Shown piece after piece: positions 5,717 to 11,402 of a DNA stretch of 11,402 nt (position 1 is the stretch's first letter; every line of letters starts with the position of its first letter). The stretch is from an uncultured Clostridia bacterium. Lineage in GTDB: Bacteria; Bacillota; Clostridia; Christensenellales; Borkfalkiaceae. The stretch spans positions 1 through 11,402 of the forward strand of contig CANRFD010000039.1 of NCBI GenBank assembly GCA_947629845.1, in the 5' to 3' direction. The translations under genes and the position numbers were made by a program. The notes beneath the pieces were generated by a model that had not been told where the DNA came from, searched no databases, and saw only the letters and a program-made list of their open reading frames with translations.

Positions 5717-6186
5717 TTGATCCCCGCCAACCATTCCTTGATGGCGGAATCGGGCGTGATCTGCTTGTGCTCTTCGAACTTCACATTGAGAACGGGGCCG
5801 ACCTCCGCGCCGCGCAGCGCCTTGCGGAAATCGCTCGGCGTGTGGCCGAGCCAGCCGCCGTTGGTGGCGAACGGGTACACCTTTTTCCCCGCCCACTTCA
5901 CGTTCTTCATAAAGGTCTTGACGGCGGGCGCATAGGTATACCACCAAACGGGGGTGCCGATGATCACCGTCTCGTACTGTGTAAGGTCTGCTGAGAGGGG
6001 CACGATCTGCGGAATGTACCCGCTCTCCACCTCCTTCTTGCCGAGGCTCACCAAGACGTCGTAGTCGTCGGGATAGGCGTTCACCGTTCTGATCTCCGCG
6101 ATGTCCGCGCGAAGCGTCCGCGCGATGCGCTTTGCGACCGCACGGGTATTTCCGCCGATGGAATAGTATACGACAAGTTTTTTCAT
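5713..6186 (-). CDS. Flavodoxin
   Basis: A 157-residue flavodoxin, a small cytosolic FMN-binding electron carrier. The phosphate-binding loop is YYSIGGNTRAVA (7-18), the isoalloxazine-contacting loop includes TPVWWYTYAPAVKTF (78-92), and a second flavin loop is TNGGWLGH (108-115). The length fits the short family without the long-chain insertion. The ATG at 6186 follows a strong GGGGGAG site. Its stop overlaps the methyltransferase start by four bases, and it starts 50 bases after the upstream P-loop gene, so it is probably co-transcribed. The electron donor and acceptor cannot be told from context. Activation of anaerobic enzymes such as NrdG is one common use of flavodoxins, but no direct link is visible. 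Confidence 0.92.
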   Translation of the reverse strand: MKKLVVYYSIGGNTRAVAKRIARTLRADIAEIRTVNAYPDDYDVLVSLGKKEVESGYIPQIVPLSADLTQYETVIIGTPVWWYTYAPAVKTFMKNVKWAGKKVYPFATNGGWLGHTPSDFRKALRGAEVGPVLNVKFEEHKQITPDSAIKEWLAGIK

Positions 6187-6236
6187 GTTCTCTCCCCCAT
6201 CCTTTGCTCAAAATTTTCCCGCCGAAAGGCGTTATC

Positions 6237-7184
6237 TCAATAGAAGGTGGCAAGCTCCTGCTCGGGCGGCGAGGCGGGCTCGATGGAACTCGCCCGCAGC
6301 ACGGGCCCCTTCTGGCGATAAATTTGGTGGTATTCCAACTTGATCTTCGCCGTCACGGTGACCCAGTCGCGCGTCTTGAAGGGCAAAAGCGAGGTATGCA
6401 GGCACACGAGCCCGCTGTACGTGATATCCGCCTCGCAACAGGTCATGATGTGCCGCCCCACCACGATGGTGCCGCGCGGCATCTTGCGGTCGACGGCGAC
6501 GAGCCCCTTAAAGCGCACCGTCTTTCCGTCGTACTTTTGCATGTCCTCGGTGAGATCGCGGTAGAAAAAGGCGTAGTCGCGGTCGGAGATCTCCACGATC
6601 GGCGCGTCGATATCGAAGGGAAGCGGGTCGACGATCTCATCATATTCCGCCTTGCCGCCGACATATTCGTAGACGATGCCGGGGCGGCGCGACACTGCCC
6701 GCACGATCTTATGAAAGTCCTCCTTGGCGTATTCCCCCTTGAAGCGGTTGAACACCACCATATCCGCGTATTGGATCTTGTCGAATACGAGCTGGCGCAT
6801 GTTCTTGTTGTAGCTCTCAAAGGTCGCCGCGTCGAAGAAGGTCATCACCTGCGCGATCGCCCAGCCGTCGGGCATCGCTTCGAAAAATCGGTCGAGCGTA
6901 AGCATGCCGTTGTACTCCACGACCACCCGCTCGGGTCTGTGCTTCTTCATAAAGCCCTGAAGCGTCGCAAGCTGCAGCTGCTCCTGCGAGATCGTCTCGA
7001 TCGCGTATTTTTTCACGGCAAAGCGCGAGGGATCGTACTCTTCCTCCCCCTCTTCGCACACGAGAAGCAGCGTCCGCTCCTCGGCGTCGTCAAACCGCTC
7101 GTCCTCGAACGTCTCCTGTATGAACTTCGTCTTTCCCGCGTCGAGAAACCCCAAAAAGAGGTAGACGGGAATTTCCTGCTCCAT
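6237..7184 (-). CDS. CobW-like P-loop protein fused to a YcgQ/TIGR03943-like C-terminal domain
   Basis: A 315-residue protein in two parts. The N-terminal half is COG0523/CobW-like, with P-loop GFLDAGKT (12-19) and VVVEYNG (87-93), the counterpart of the family's E-x-S-G segment. It lacks the CxCC motif. The place of the guanine-recognition NKxD motif reads NRFK (146-149), so nucleotide specificity may be altered. The C-terminal part (about 203-305) resembles the C-terminal domain of YcgQ (TIGR03943): GKTVRFKGLV, then GRHIMTCCEADITYSGLVC (243-261) with a conserved CC pair, then WVTVTAKI. YcgQ-type proteins usually pair with a YcgR-like permease and are tied to metal homeostasis. The start lies two bases after the stop of the His-rich CobW gene, with GGGG about six bases upstream of ATG. 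The pairing suggests shared work in metal handling; the reaction is unknown. Confidence 0.78.
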   Translation of the reverse strand: MEQEIPVYLFLGFLDAGKTKFIQETFEDERFDDAEERTLLLVCEEGEEEYDPSRFAVKKYAIETISQEQLQLATLQGFMKKHRPERVVVEYNGMLTLDRFFEAMPDGWAIAQVMTFFDAATFESYNKNMRQLVFDKIQYADMVVFNRFKGEYAKEDFHKIVRAVSRRPGIVYEYVGGKAEYDEIVDPLPFDIDAPIVEISDRDYAFFYRDLTEDMQKYDGKTVRFKGLVAVDRKMPRGTIVVGRHIMTCCEADITYSGLVCLHTSLLPFKTRDWVTVTAKIKLEYHQIYRQKGPVLRASSIEPASPPEQELATFY

Positions 7185-7186
7185 AT

Positions 7187-8281
7187 TTACCCCAAAAACA
7201 GCGTTTTCAGTTTTTCTTCGTCGATCTTACAGCCGATCACGCACAGCCTGCCCGTGACGTTGGCATTGCCGGTGCGGATGTCGATCTCCTCGGGCACATA
7301 GTCAAAGTACAGCCACTTCCCGCCGCCGTTCACGATGCCCTTCGCGCGCAGGATCTGCCCGTATTCGCCCGAGGCGAGCGCGCCGAGCGCACTGCGCAGT
7401 TTTTCCTCGGAAATGACCGCGGAGGTCTCCGTGCCCCAGCTCGAGAACACCTCGTCGGCGTGGTGGTGATGGTGATGATGGTGTTCATGCTCGTCCTCGT
7501 CGTCATCATCGTCGTCGTCATCGTCATGATGGTGATGATGGTGATGTTCGTGTTCGTCCTCGTCGTCGTCCTCGTCATCATGGTGATGATGGTGGCATTC
7601 GCAGTCGGGATCGTCGCACTCCTCGCCGTCGTGATGATGGTGATGGTGCTCCTCTTCGGCCTCGCGGGCAAGTTTTTCAAGCTCCGCATTCAGGCTGTCC
7701 GTCTTTTCCATCGCGGCGAGGATATCCTTGCCGTTCAAATCGTCCCAATCGGTCGTCACAATGGTGACGCCCGTGTGCTCCCGCAGCAGCTCCGCGGCCT
7801 CCGCCGTCTTTTTGGCGTCCGCCGTGTGGGAGAGCACGATGCAGCTCGCATTCTCGACCTGGTCGAGGAAAAATTCGCCGAAATTCTTCAGATAGACCTT
7901 GCACTTCTTGGCGTCCACCACGGCACAGAACGCGTTGAGACGGCTTTCGGGCACCGCGGCGCGCTGTACGGCCTTGATGACGTCGGAAAGTTTCCCCACG
8001 CCCGAGGGCTCGATCACGATGCGATCGGGCGAAAATCTTGCCGCGACCTCCTTCAACGCCTTCGAGAAGTCGCCGACGAGCGAGCAGCAGATGCACCCCG
8101 AGTTCATCTCGGTGATCTCGATGCCGGCGTCCTGCAAAAATCCGCCGTCCACGCCGATCTCGCCGAACTCATTCTCGATGAGCACGACCTTCTCGCCCCG
8201 ATAGGCCTCTTTGATCAACTTTTTGATGAGCGTCGTCTTGCCCGCGCCCAAAAATCCGGAAAAAATATCAATTTTGATCAT
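7187..8281 (-). CDS. COG0523 (CobW/ZNG1-type) metal-chaperone GTPase with His/Asp-rich loop
   Basis: A 364-residue G3E-family GTPase. It shows Walker A GFLGAGKT (9-16), the metal-binding GCICC motif (62-66, the family's CxCC) and the EPSG motif (91-94). The usual [NST]KxD position reads SHTAD (151-155). A long metal-binding insertion at 212-274 carries 28 histidines in blocks mixed with aspartate, glutamate and three cysteines. A C-terminal CobW_C-like domain follows (about 285-364). Such proteins bind zinc or other transition metals and hand them to client enzymes using GTP; the metal is not fixed by sequence, but zinc is the common case. The ATG at 8281 has GGAGG eight bases upstream (8290-8294). 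The gene follows the M29 aminopeptidase by 76 bases and precedes the YcgQ-like fusion gene by two. No Zur-box palindrome was found upstream. Confidence 0.92.
   Translation of the reverse strand: MIKIDIFSGFLGAGKTTLIKKLIKEAYRGEKVVLIENEFGEIGVDGGFLQDAGIEITEMNSGCICCSLVGDFSKALKEVAARFSPDRIVIEPSGVGKLSDVIKAVQRAAVPESRLNAFCAVVDAKKCKVYLKNFGEFFLDQVENASCIVLSHTADAKKTAEAAELLREHTGVTIVTTDWDDLNGKDILAAMEKTDSLNAELEKLAREAEEEHHHHHHDGEECDDPDCECHHHHHDDEDDDEDEHEHHHHHHHDDDDDDDDDEDEHEHHHHHHHHADEVFSSWGTETSAVISEEKLRSALGALASGEYGQILRAKGIVNGGGKWLYFDYVPEEIDIRTGNANVTGRLCVIGCKIDEEKLKTLFLG
7460..7648 (-). repeat. Low-complexity CAY/GAY codon tract encoding the His/Asp loop
   Basis: This in-gene tract encodes residues 212-274 of the CobW-type protein and is almost entirely His, Asp and Glu codons. 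The unit EDEHE followed by seven or eight His occurs twice in tandem, pointing to expansion by slippage or unequal crossing-over. The reading frame is intact. Length is likely to vary among related strains. Confidence 0.9.
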
Positions 8282-8335
8282 ACAATTTGCCTCCGTCTCT
8301 CAAAAAAAGTATTTGCATGCGTTGTGCCGCGGCCG

Positions 8336-8356
8336 AAAACTGCGGCGGACCCGCAG
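8336..8356 (-). terminator. Probable terminator after the aminopeptidase gene
   Basis: CTGCGG (8340-8345) pairs with CCGCAG (8351-8356) around a 5-base loop. On the minus strand TTTT follows (8336-8339). The stem is only 6 bp, so it may be a partial terminator that lets some transcripts continue into the CobW-type gene. No clear promoter was found in the remaining 50 bases before that gene, which favours read-through. Confidence 0.5.
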
Positions 8357-8357
8357 A

Positions 8358-9584
8358 TCAGATCGCCCAGTTTCCGTTTTTGAAGATCTGCACGCGGTCG
8401 CCCGTCCTCGTCACGCCGACGATCTCGAGGTCCTTGCTCCCGATCATAAAGTCGACGTGGATCATGCTGTCGTTGATGCCCTTCGCATGGATCTCTTCGA
8501 GGGTCATATTTTCATACCCCTTTACGCACTCGTTGAAACCTCTGCCGAGCGCAAGGTGGCAGCTCGCGTTCTCGTCGAACAGCGTATTGTAGAAGAGGAT
8601 GCCGGCGTTGTTGATGGGAGAATCGTAGGCGATGAGTGCCACTTCGCCGAGCTTTGCCGCGCCCTCGTCCATCGAGATCATCTTCTCGAGCAACGATTGG
8701 TTCTTCTCCGCCTTCACTTCCACGACCTTGCCGCCCTCGAAGCGCACGGAGAAGTTCTCGATGAGTTCGCCCTGATAGGAGAGCGGCTTCGTCGAATACA
8801 CGATGCCCTCCGCGTCGCCCGCCTTGGGGGAAATAAAGATCTCCTCGGAGGGAATGTTGGGGTTGAAGTACGCCCCTTCGATGGTCTCCTCCCCGCCCCC
8901 GCAGAAGCGGCTGTTCTCGATGAGCCCTACGCGGAAATCCGTCCCGTTGGACGACTTATATTCAAGCGCGACCAGCTTGAGCCGGTTGAGATAGTCGCAG
9001 CGCTGCGCAAGCTCGTCGTTGTGGCGGTGCCATTCGCGCACGGGGTCGGGGCCGTCCGCACGGGAAGCGGCAAGGATGGCGTCCCACAGCTTCTCCACGG
9101 CGGTGCTCGCCAAAAGTCCGGGGAACACCTTCTTCGCCCACGCCTTGCCGGGCACGGCGGCGATGCACCACTGATAGTGGTTCTCCATCCTGTCGCGGTA
9201 CGGCTTCACGATCTTCGTCCGCGCCGAACGCACGGCGGTGAACTTCTCCTGATCGATGCCGTTGAGCCCGTCGGGGTCGGCGGATTCGAGGTACAGCCGC
9301 GCGGGCAGCGCCTCTGCGCCGTACTCGAGCTTCTCGAGCTCCCATTTTTCAAACTTTTCCAGCGATTCCTGCTTCTGATATTTGTAGTGAACGGAGGCGA
9401 GCGGCTGGTGCGACCATTCCACCGTCACCTTGCCCGCGCCCGCGCGGTAGAGCTCTTCCACGACGTATTCCACGAACTCGGGCTGATCGAGCTCCGCCTG
9501 CACGATGACGTGCTGCCCCTTCTTCACGTTGACGCCCGTCTTGGCGAGCAGCTTCGCATATCTTTTCAACTGTAATTTATTCAT
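8358..9584 (-). CDS. M29 family metallo-aminopeptidase (AmpS/aminopeptidase T type)
   Basis: A 408-residue cytosolic aminopeptidase of peptidase family M29, which uses two metal ions (zinc or cobalt) to remove N-terminal residues from peptides. The expected ligands are present in order: a glutamate in PSEEIF (247/248), E314 in LGEVAL, H343 in SCHLALG, and H376 and D378 in MIHVDFMIGS. Other family landmarks are NGTDFRVG (213-220) and YENMTLEEIHAKGINDSMIH. Full length for the family, with no signal peptide. The ATG at 9584 follows AAGGAG about eight bases upstream and a perfect promoter at 9611-9639. It is the first gene of a minus-strand run that leads into the COG0523 metal-chaperone gene, so it could be a client of that chaperone (inference only). 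Confidence 0.93.
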   Translation of the reverse strand: MNKLQLKRYAKLLAKTGVNVKKGQHVIVQAELDQPEFVEYVVEELYRAGAGKVTVEWSHQPLASVHYKYQKQESLEKFEKWELEKLEYGAEALPARLYLESADPDGLNGIDQEKFTAVRSARTKIVKPYRDRMENHYQWCIAAVPGKAWAKKVFPGLLASTAVEKLWDAILAASRADGPDPVREWHRHNDELAQRCDYLNRLKLVALEYKSSNGTDFRVGLIENSRFCGGGEETIEGAYFNPNIPSEEIFISPKAGDAEGIVYSTKPLSYQGELIENFSVRFEGGKVVEVKAEKNQSLLEKMISMDEGAAKLGEVALIAYDSPINNAGILFYNTLFDENASCHLALGRGFNECVKGYENMTLEEIHAKGINDSMIHVDFMIGSKDLEIVGVTRTGDRVQIFKNGNWAI

Positions 9585-9610
9585 AGAGATACTCCTTTTT
9601 CTTATCGTTT

Positions 9611-9639
9611 ATTATATCGCATTTTTGCGGCTTCGTCAA
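9611..9639 (-). promoter_or_regulatory. Sigma-A promoter of the aminopeptidase gene
   Basis: On the minus strand, TTGACG (-35, 9634-9639) and TATAAT (-10, 9611-9616) are exactly 17 bases apart. The octamer AACGATAA (minus strand, 9602-9609) follows one base after the -10 box, as in the two left-end promoters. The leader is about 20 bases. Confidence 0.88.
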
Positions 9640-9645
9640 ACATTC

Positions 9646-9681
9646 AAAAAGAAAATCGCGGCATATTTTCCCGCGATTTTC
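9646..9681 (-). terminator. Rho-independent terminator of the nrdDG unit
   Basis: An 11-bp perfect stem pairs GAAAATCGCGG (9651-9661) with CCGCGATTTTC (9671-9681) around a 9-base loop. On the minus strand it runs into TTTTT (9646-9650). It starts six bases after the nrdG stop codon and lies just upstream of the aminopeptidase promoter. Confidence 0.92.
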
Positions 9682-9687
9682 GCGTAT

Positions 9688-10209
9688 TCAGGCGAGGTAG
9701 AGCACAACGTTCCCCTCTTTGAGCGTTTTCTGCACGTCGATGACCCTCTGGTTGGACGAACCGCGGAATTTCAGGCGGATATCCTTGAGCTCCTCCGTAA
9801 ACTTGCCGTCCACCAAGACGTCGATCAGGGAGATGAGCTCGCGGGTCGCCTCGGTGTTCACGCGGCTCTCGGCAAGCGCGCCGCCGCAAAACGTGTAGCC
9901 CGTATAGCACCAAATATTCTTTTGGGGGAAGCGCTCCTTCACGCGCCGCACGAACGGCAGAAGCGCCCGCTGGTTCTCGGGCTCGAACGGGTCGCCGCCG
10001 AGCAGCGAGAGCCCCGCGATGTAGTCGGGCGCCAACGCCGCAAGCAGCTCCTCCTCCACCGCCCCGTCAAAGGGCTTTCCGTATGCGAAATCCCAGGCGA
10101 TACTGTTAAAACACCCCTTGCAGTGCCGCCTGCAACCCGAAACAAAGAGGGAGACTCTCACCCCCTCTCCGTTTGCGATATCGTATTTTTTGATCTCCGC
10201 ATAGTTCAT
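9688..10209 (-). CDS. nrdG: Anaerobic ribonucleoside-triphosphate reductase activating protein
   Basis: This 173-residue radical SAM enzyme makes the glycyl radical on NrdD, using S-adenosylmethionine and a 4Fe-4S cluster. The N-terminus MNYAEIKKYDIANGEGVRVS is typical of NrdG. The cluster ligands are C26, C30 and C33 in SGCRRHCKGCF (CX3CX2C), and the SAM-binding GGDP motif is at 71-74. Length is close to that of other NrdG proteins. The ATG at 10209 is chosen by homology at the N-terminus. An in-frame ATG at 10272 would add 21 residues that do not look like NrdG and would put the start 12 bases after the nrdD stop; neither start has a strong ribosome-binding site. The gene follows nrdD in the same direction, the usual order, and ends at a strong terminator. 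Confidence 0.94.
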   Translation of the reverse strand: MNYAEIKKYDIANGEGVRVSLFVSGCRRHCKGCFNSIAWDFAYGKPFDGAVEEELLAALAPDYIAGLSLLGGDPFEPENQRALLPFVRRVKERFPQKNIWCYTGYTFCGGALAESRVNTEATRELISLIDVLVDGKFTEELKDIRLKFRGSSNQRVIDVQKTLKEGNVVLYLA

Positions 10210-10284
10210 ATCTTGCCCAAGCGCCGCCCGTACGCGGCCGTGCGCGGCGTTCTCACCGCCCCGAAGCCGCATGCCGCGGCCTGC

Positions 10285-11402
10285 TTACAGGTGCAGCACC
10301 CTGTCCTTGATCTCCTGCGTCCGCCCCTGGTTCCAATACTGCGTGCCGATGTAGCCGCAGGTGCGCCGCGCGACGTTCATCTTGGACTGGTCGCGGTTGT
10401 GGCAGAACGGGCACTCCCAGAGGAGCTTTCCGTCCTCCTCCACGATGGCGATCTCGCCGTCGTAGCCGCACACCTGGCAATAGTCGCTCTTGGTGTTGAG
10501 TTCGGCGTACATGATATTGTCGTAGATGTACTGTATCACCGAGATGACGGCGGGGATATTGTCCTGCATGTTGGGCACTTCCACATAGGAGATCGCGCCG
10601 CCGGGCGAAAGCTGCTGGAACTCGCTCTCGAATTTGAGTTTGGTGAAGGCGTCGATTTGCTCGGTGACGTGCACATGGTAACTGTTCGTGATATAATTTT
10701 TGTCGGTCACGCCGGGAATGACGCCGAACCGCTGCTGCAGGCACTTCGCGAACTTATAGGTCGTGCTCTCGAGCGGCGTGCCGTACAGCGAGAAATCGAT
10801 GTTCTCCTTCTTCTTCCACTCCTTGCACTTGTCGTTCATGTGCTGCATCACAGAGAGCGCGAAGGGCTTTGCCGAGACGTCGGTATGCGACTTGCCCGTC
10901 ATGTACTTCACGCACTCATAGAGGCCTGCATAGCCGAGGGAGATGGTCGAATACCCGCCGTAGAGCAGTTTATCGATGGTCTCGCCCTTCTTCAGGCGTG
11001 CGAGCGCGCCGTACTGCCAAAGGATGGGCGCGGCGTCGGAGAGCGTGCCCTTCAGGCGGTTGTGGCGGTACATGAGCGCCCTGTAGCACAGCTCGAGCCG
11101 CTCGTCGAAGATCTTCCAGAACTTCTCCATGTTCCCGCTCGAGGAGAGTGCGACGTCCACAAGGTTGATCGTCACGACGCCTTGGTTGAACCTTCCGTAA
11201 TACTTGGGCTTGCCGTTCTCGTCGACGTAGGGCGTAAGGAAGCTGCGGCAGCCCATGCAGGTGTAGCAGTGCCCCTCCCCGTTCTTGTCCACCTTGAACT
11301 CGAGCATCTTCTTCTCGGAGATGTAGTCGGGCACCATGCGCTTTGCCGTGCACTTGGCGGCGAGCTGCGTCAGGTAGAAATACCTGCTCCCCTCGCGCAC
11401 GT
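10285..11402 (-). CDS. nrdD: Anaerobic (class III) ribonucleoside-triphosphate reductase, C-terminal part
   Basis: About 372 C-terminal residues of NrdD are visible; the gene runs off the right edge, and an ATP-cone and the N-terminal half would lie outside. The enzyme reduces ribonucleoside triphosphates to deoxy forms under anaerobic conditions. The glycyl-radical site is in RRTCGYIGTQYW, with the radical glycine codon at about 10354-10356. A four-cysteine zinc site is formed by CQVCG and CPFCHN just before it. Upstream are typical barrel segments such as CMGCRSFLTPY and YYGRFNQGVVTINL. The first codon in the window for this frame is an internal GTG valine, not a start. nrdG follows 75 bases downstream and supplies the activase. 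Confidence 0.95.
   Translation of the reverse strand, partial: VREGSRYFYLTQLAAKCTAKRMVPDYISEKKMLEFKVDKNGEGHCYTCMGCRSFLTPYVDENGKPKYYGRFNQGVVTINLVDVALSSSGNMEKFWKIFDERLELCYRALMYRHNRLKGTLSDAAPILWQYGALARLKKGETIDKLLYGGYSTISLGYAGLYECVKYMTGKSHTDVSAKPFALSVMQHMNDKCKEWKKKENIDFSLYGTPLESTTYKFAKCLQQRFGVIPGVTDKNYITNSYHVHVTEQIDAFTKLKFESEFQQLSPGGAISYVEVPNMQDNIPAVISVIQYIYDNIMYAELNTKSDYCQVCGYDGEIAIVEEDGKLLWECPFCHNRDQSKMNVARRTCGYIGTQYWNQGRTQEIKDRVLHL

Noticed and set aside
6187..6236. CGCC/GGCG hairpin between the fusion gene and flavodoxin as a terminator
   Set aside because: The stem is only four pairs and no T-run follows directly on the minus strand, so co-transcription is more likely.
5717..6253. N-terminal extension of the methyltransferase frame back to 6253
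   Set aside because: The extension is the flavodoxin gene read out of frame; the ATG at 5716 overlapping the flavodoxin stop gives a normal N-terminus.
8282..8357. Zur-type operator or promoter ahead of the CobW-type gene
   Set aside because: No AT-rich palindrome like a Zur box and no -35/-10 pair with sensible spacing were found; an AAATACT stretch alone is not enough.
7460..8383. Plus-strand open frame that looks like a hydrophobic membrane protein (V/M-rich start)
   Set aside because: The V/M run is the antisense reading of the His/Asp codon tract of the CobW-type gene, not a membrane segment.
8211..9575. Plus-strand open frame (454 codons) opposite the aminopeptidase gene
   Set aside because: No family resemblance and no ribosome-binding site; the minus-strand M29 gene has all its catalytic residues.

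Overview
The window looks like chromosomal DNA from an anaerobic, GC-rich member of the Clostridia (Bacillota), probably an uncultured gut lineage. This is inferred from class III (oxygen-sensitive) ribonucleotide reductase genes, good sigma-A type promoters (TTGACG-N17-TATAAT), strong Shine-Dalgarno sites, and protein families common in Clostridia (TfoX-N, DUF3885, DUF1848, YcgQ-like, M29 peptidase). No rRNA, tRNA, CRISPR array, insertion sequence or phage gene was seen. All genes but one lie on the minus strand. The first ~750 bases look visibly more AT-rich than the rest.

Layout from left to right. (1) 1-880: two small minus-strand genes, a DUF3885 protein (partial) and a TfoX N-terminal-domain protein. 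Each is preceded by a related ~98-bp module carrying a sigma-A promoter, and similar hairpin terminators lie just beyond the modules, so the TfoX gene sits between imperfect direct repeats. (2) 881-3646: a two-gene unit with its own promoter. It encodes a 720-residue AAA+ protein (MIT-like helical N-terminus, CbbX-like AAA domain, Vps4/katanin-like AAA domain) and a RimJ/RimL-type acetyltransferase. (3) 3874-4815: the only plus-strand gene, a DUF1848 protein with a radical-SAM-like cysteine cluster near its C-terminus, divergently transcribed from the AAA+ gene. (4) 4815-9639: a minus-strand run that starts at a strong promoter upstream of an M29 metallo-aminopeptidase. It continues through a His/Asp-rich COG0523 (CobW-type) GTPase, a second P-loop protein joined to a YcgQ/TIGR03943-like C-terminal domain, a flavodoxin and an m5C RNA methyltransferase of the NOL1/NOP2/Sun family. 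It ends at a hairpin between the convergent ends of the methyltransferase and the DUF1848 gene. (5) 9646-11402: the nrdD (3' part) and nrdG genes, ending in a clear terminator.

How the genes may work together. The two adjacent COG0523-type genes suggest a metal (probably zinc) handling module, and the neighbouring metal-dependent aminopeptidase is a possible client. NrdD and NrdG supply deoxynucleotides without oxygen. The AAA+ protein is the most unusual gene: its domain order recalls eukaryotic and archaeal ESCRT disassembly ATPases, and its first AAA domain has altered catalytic motifs. No ESCRT-III/PspA-like partner lies in the window, so that link is only a hypothesis.
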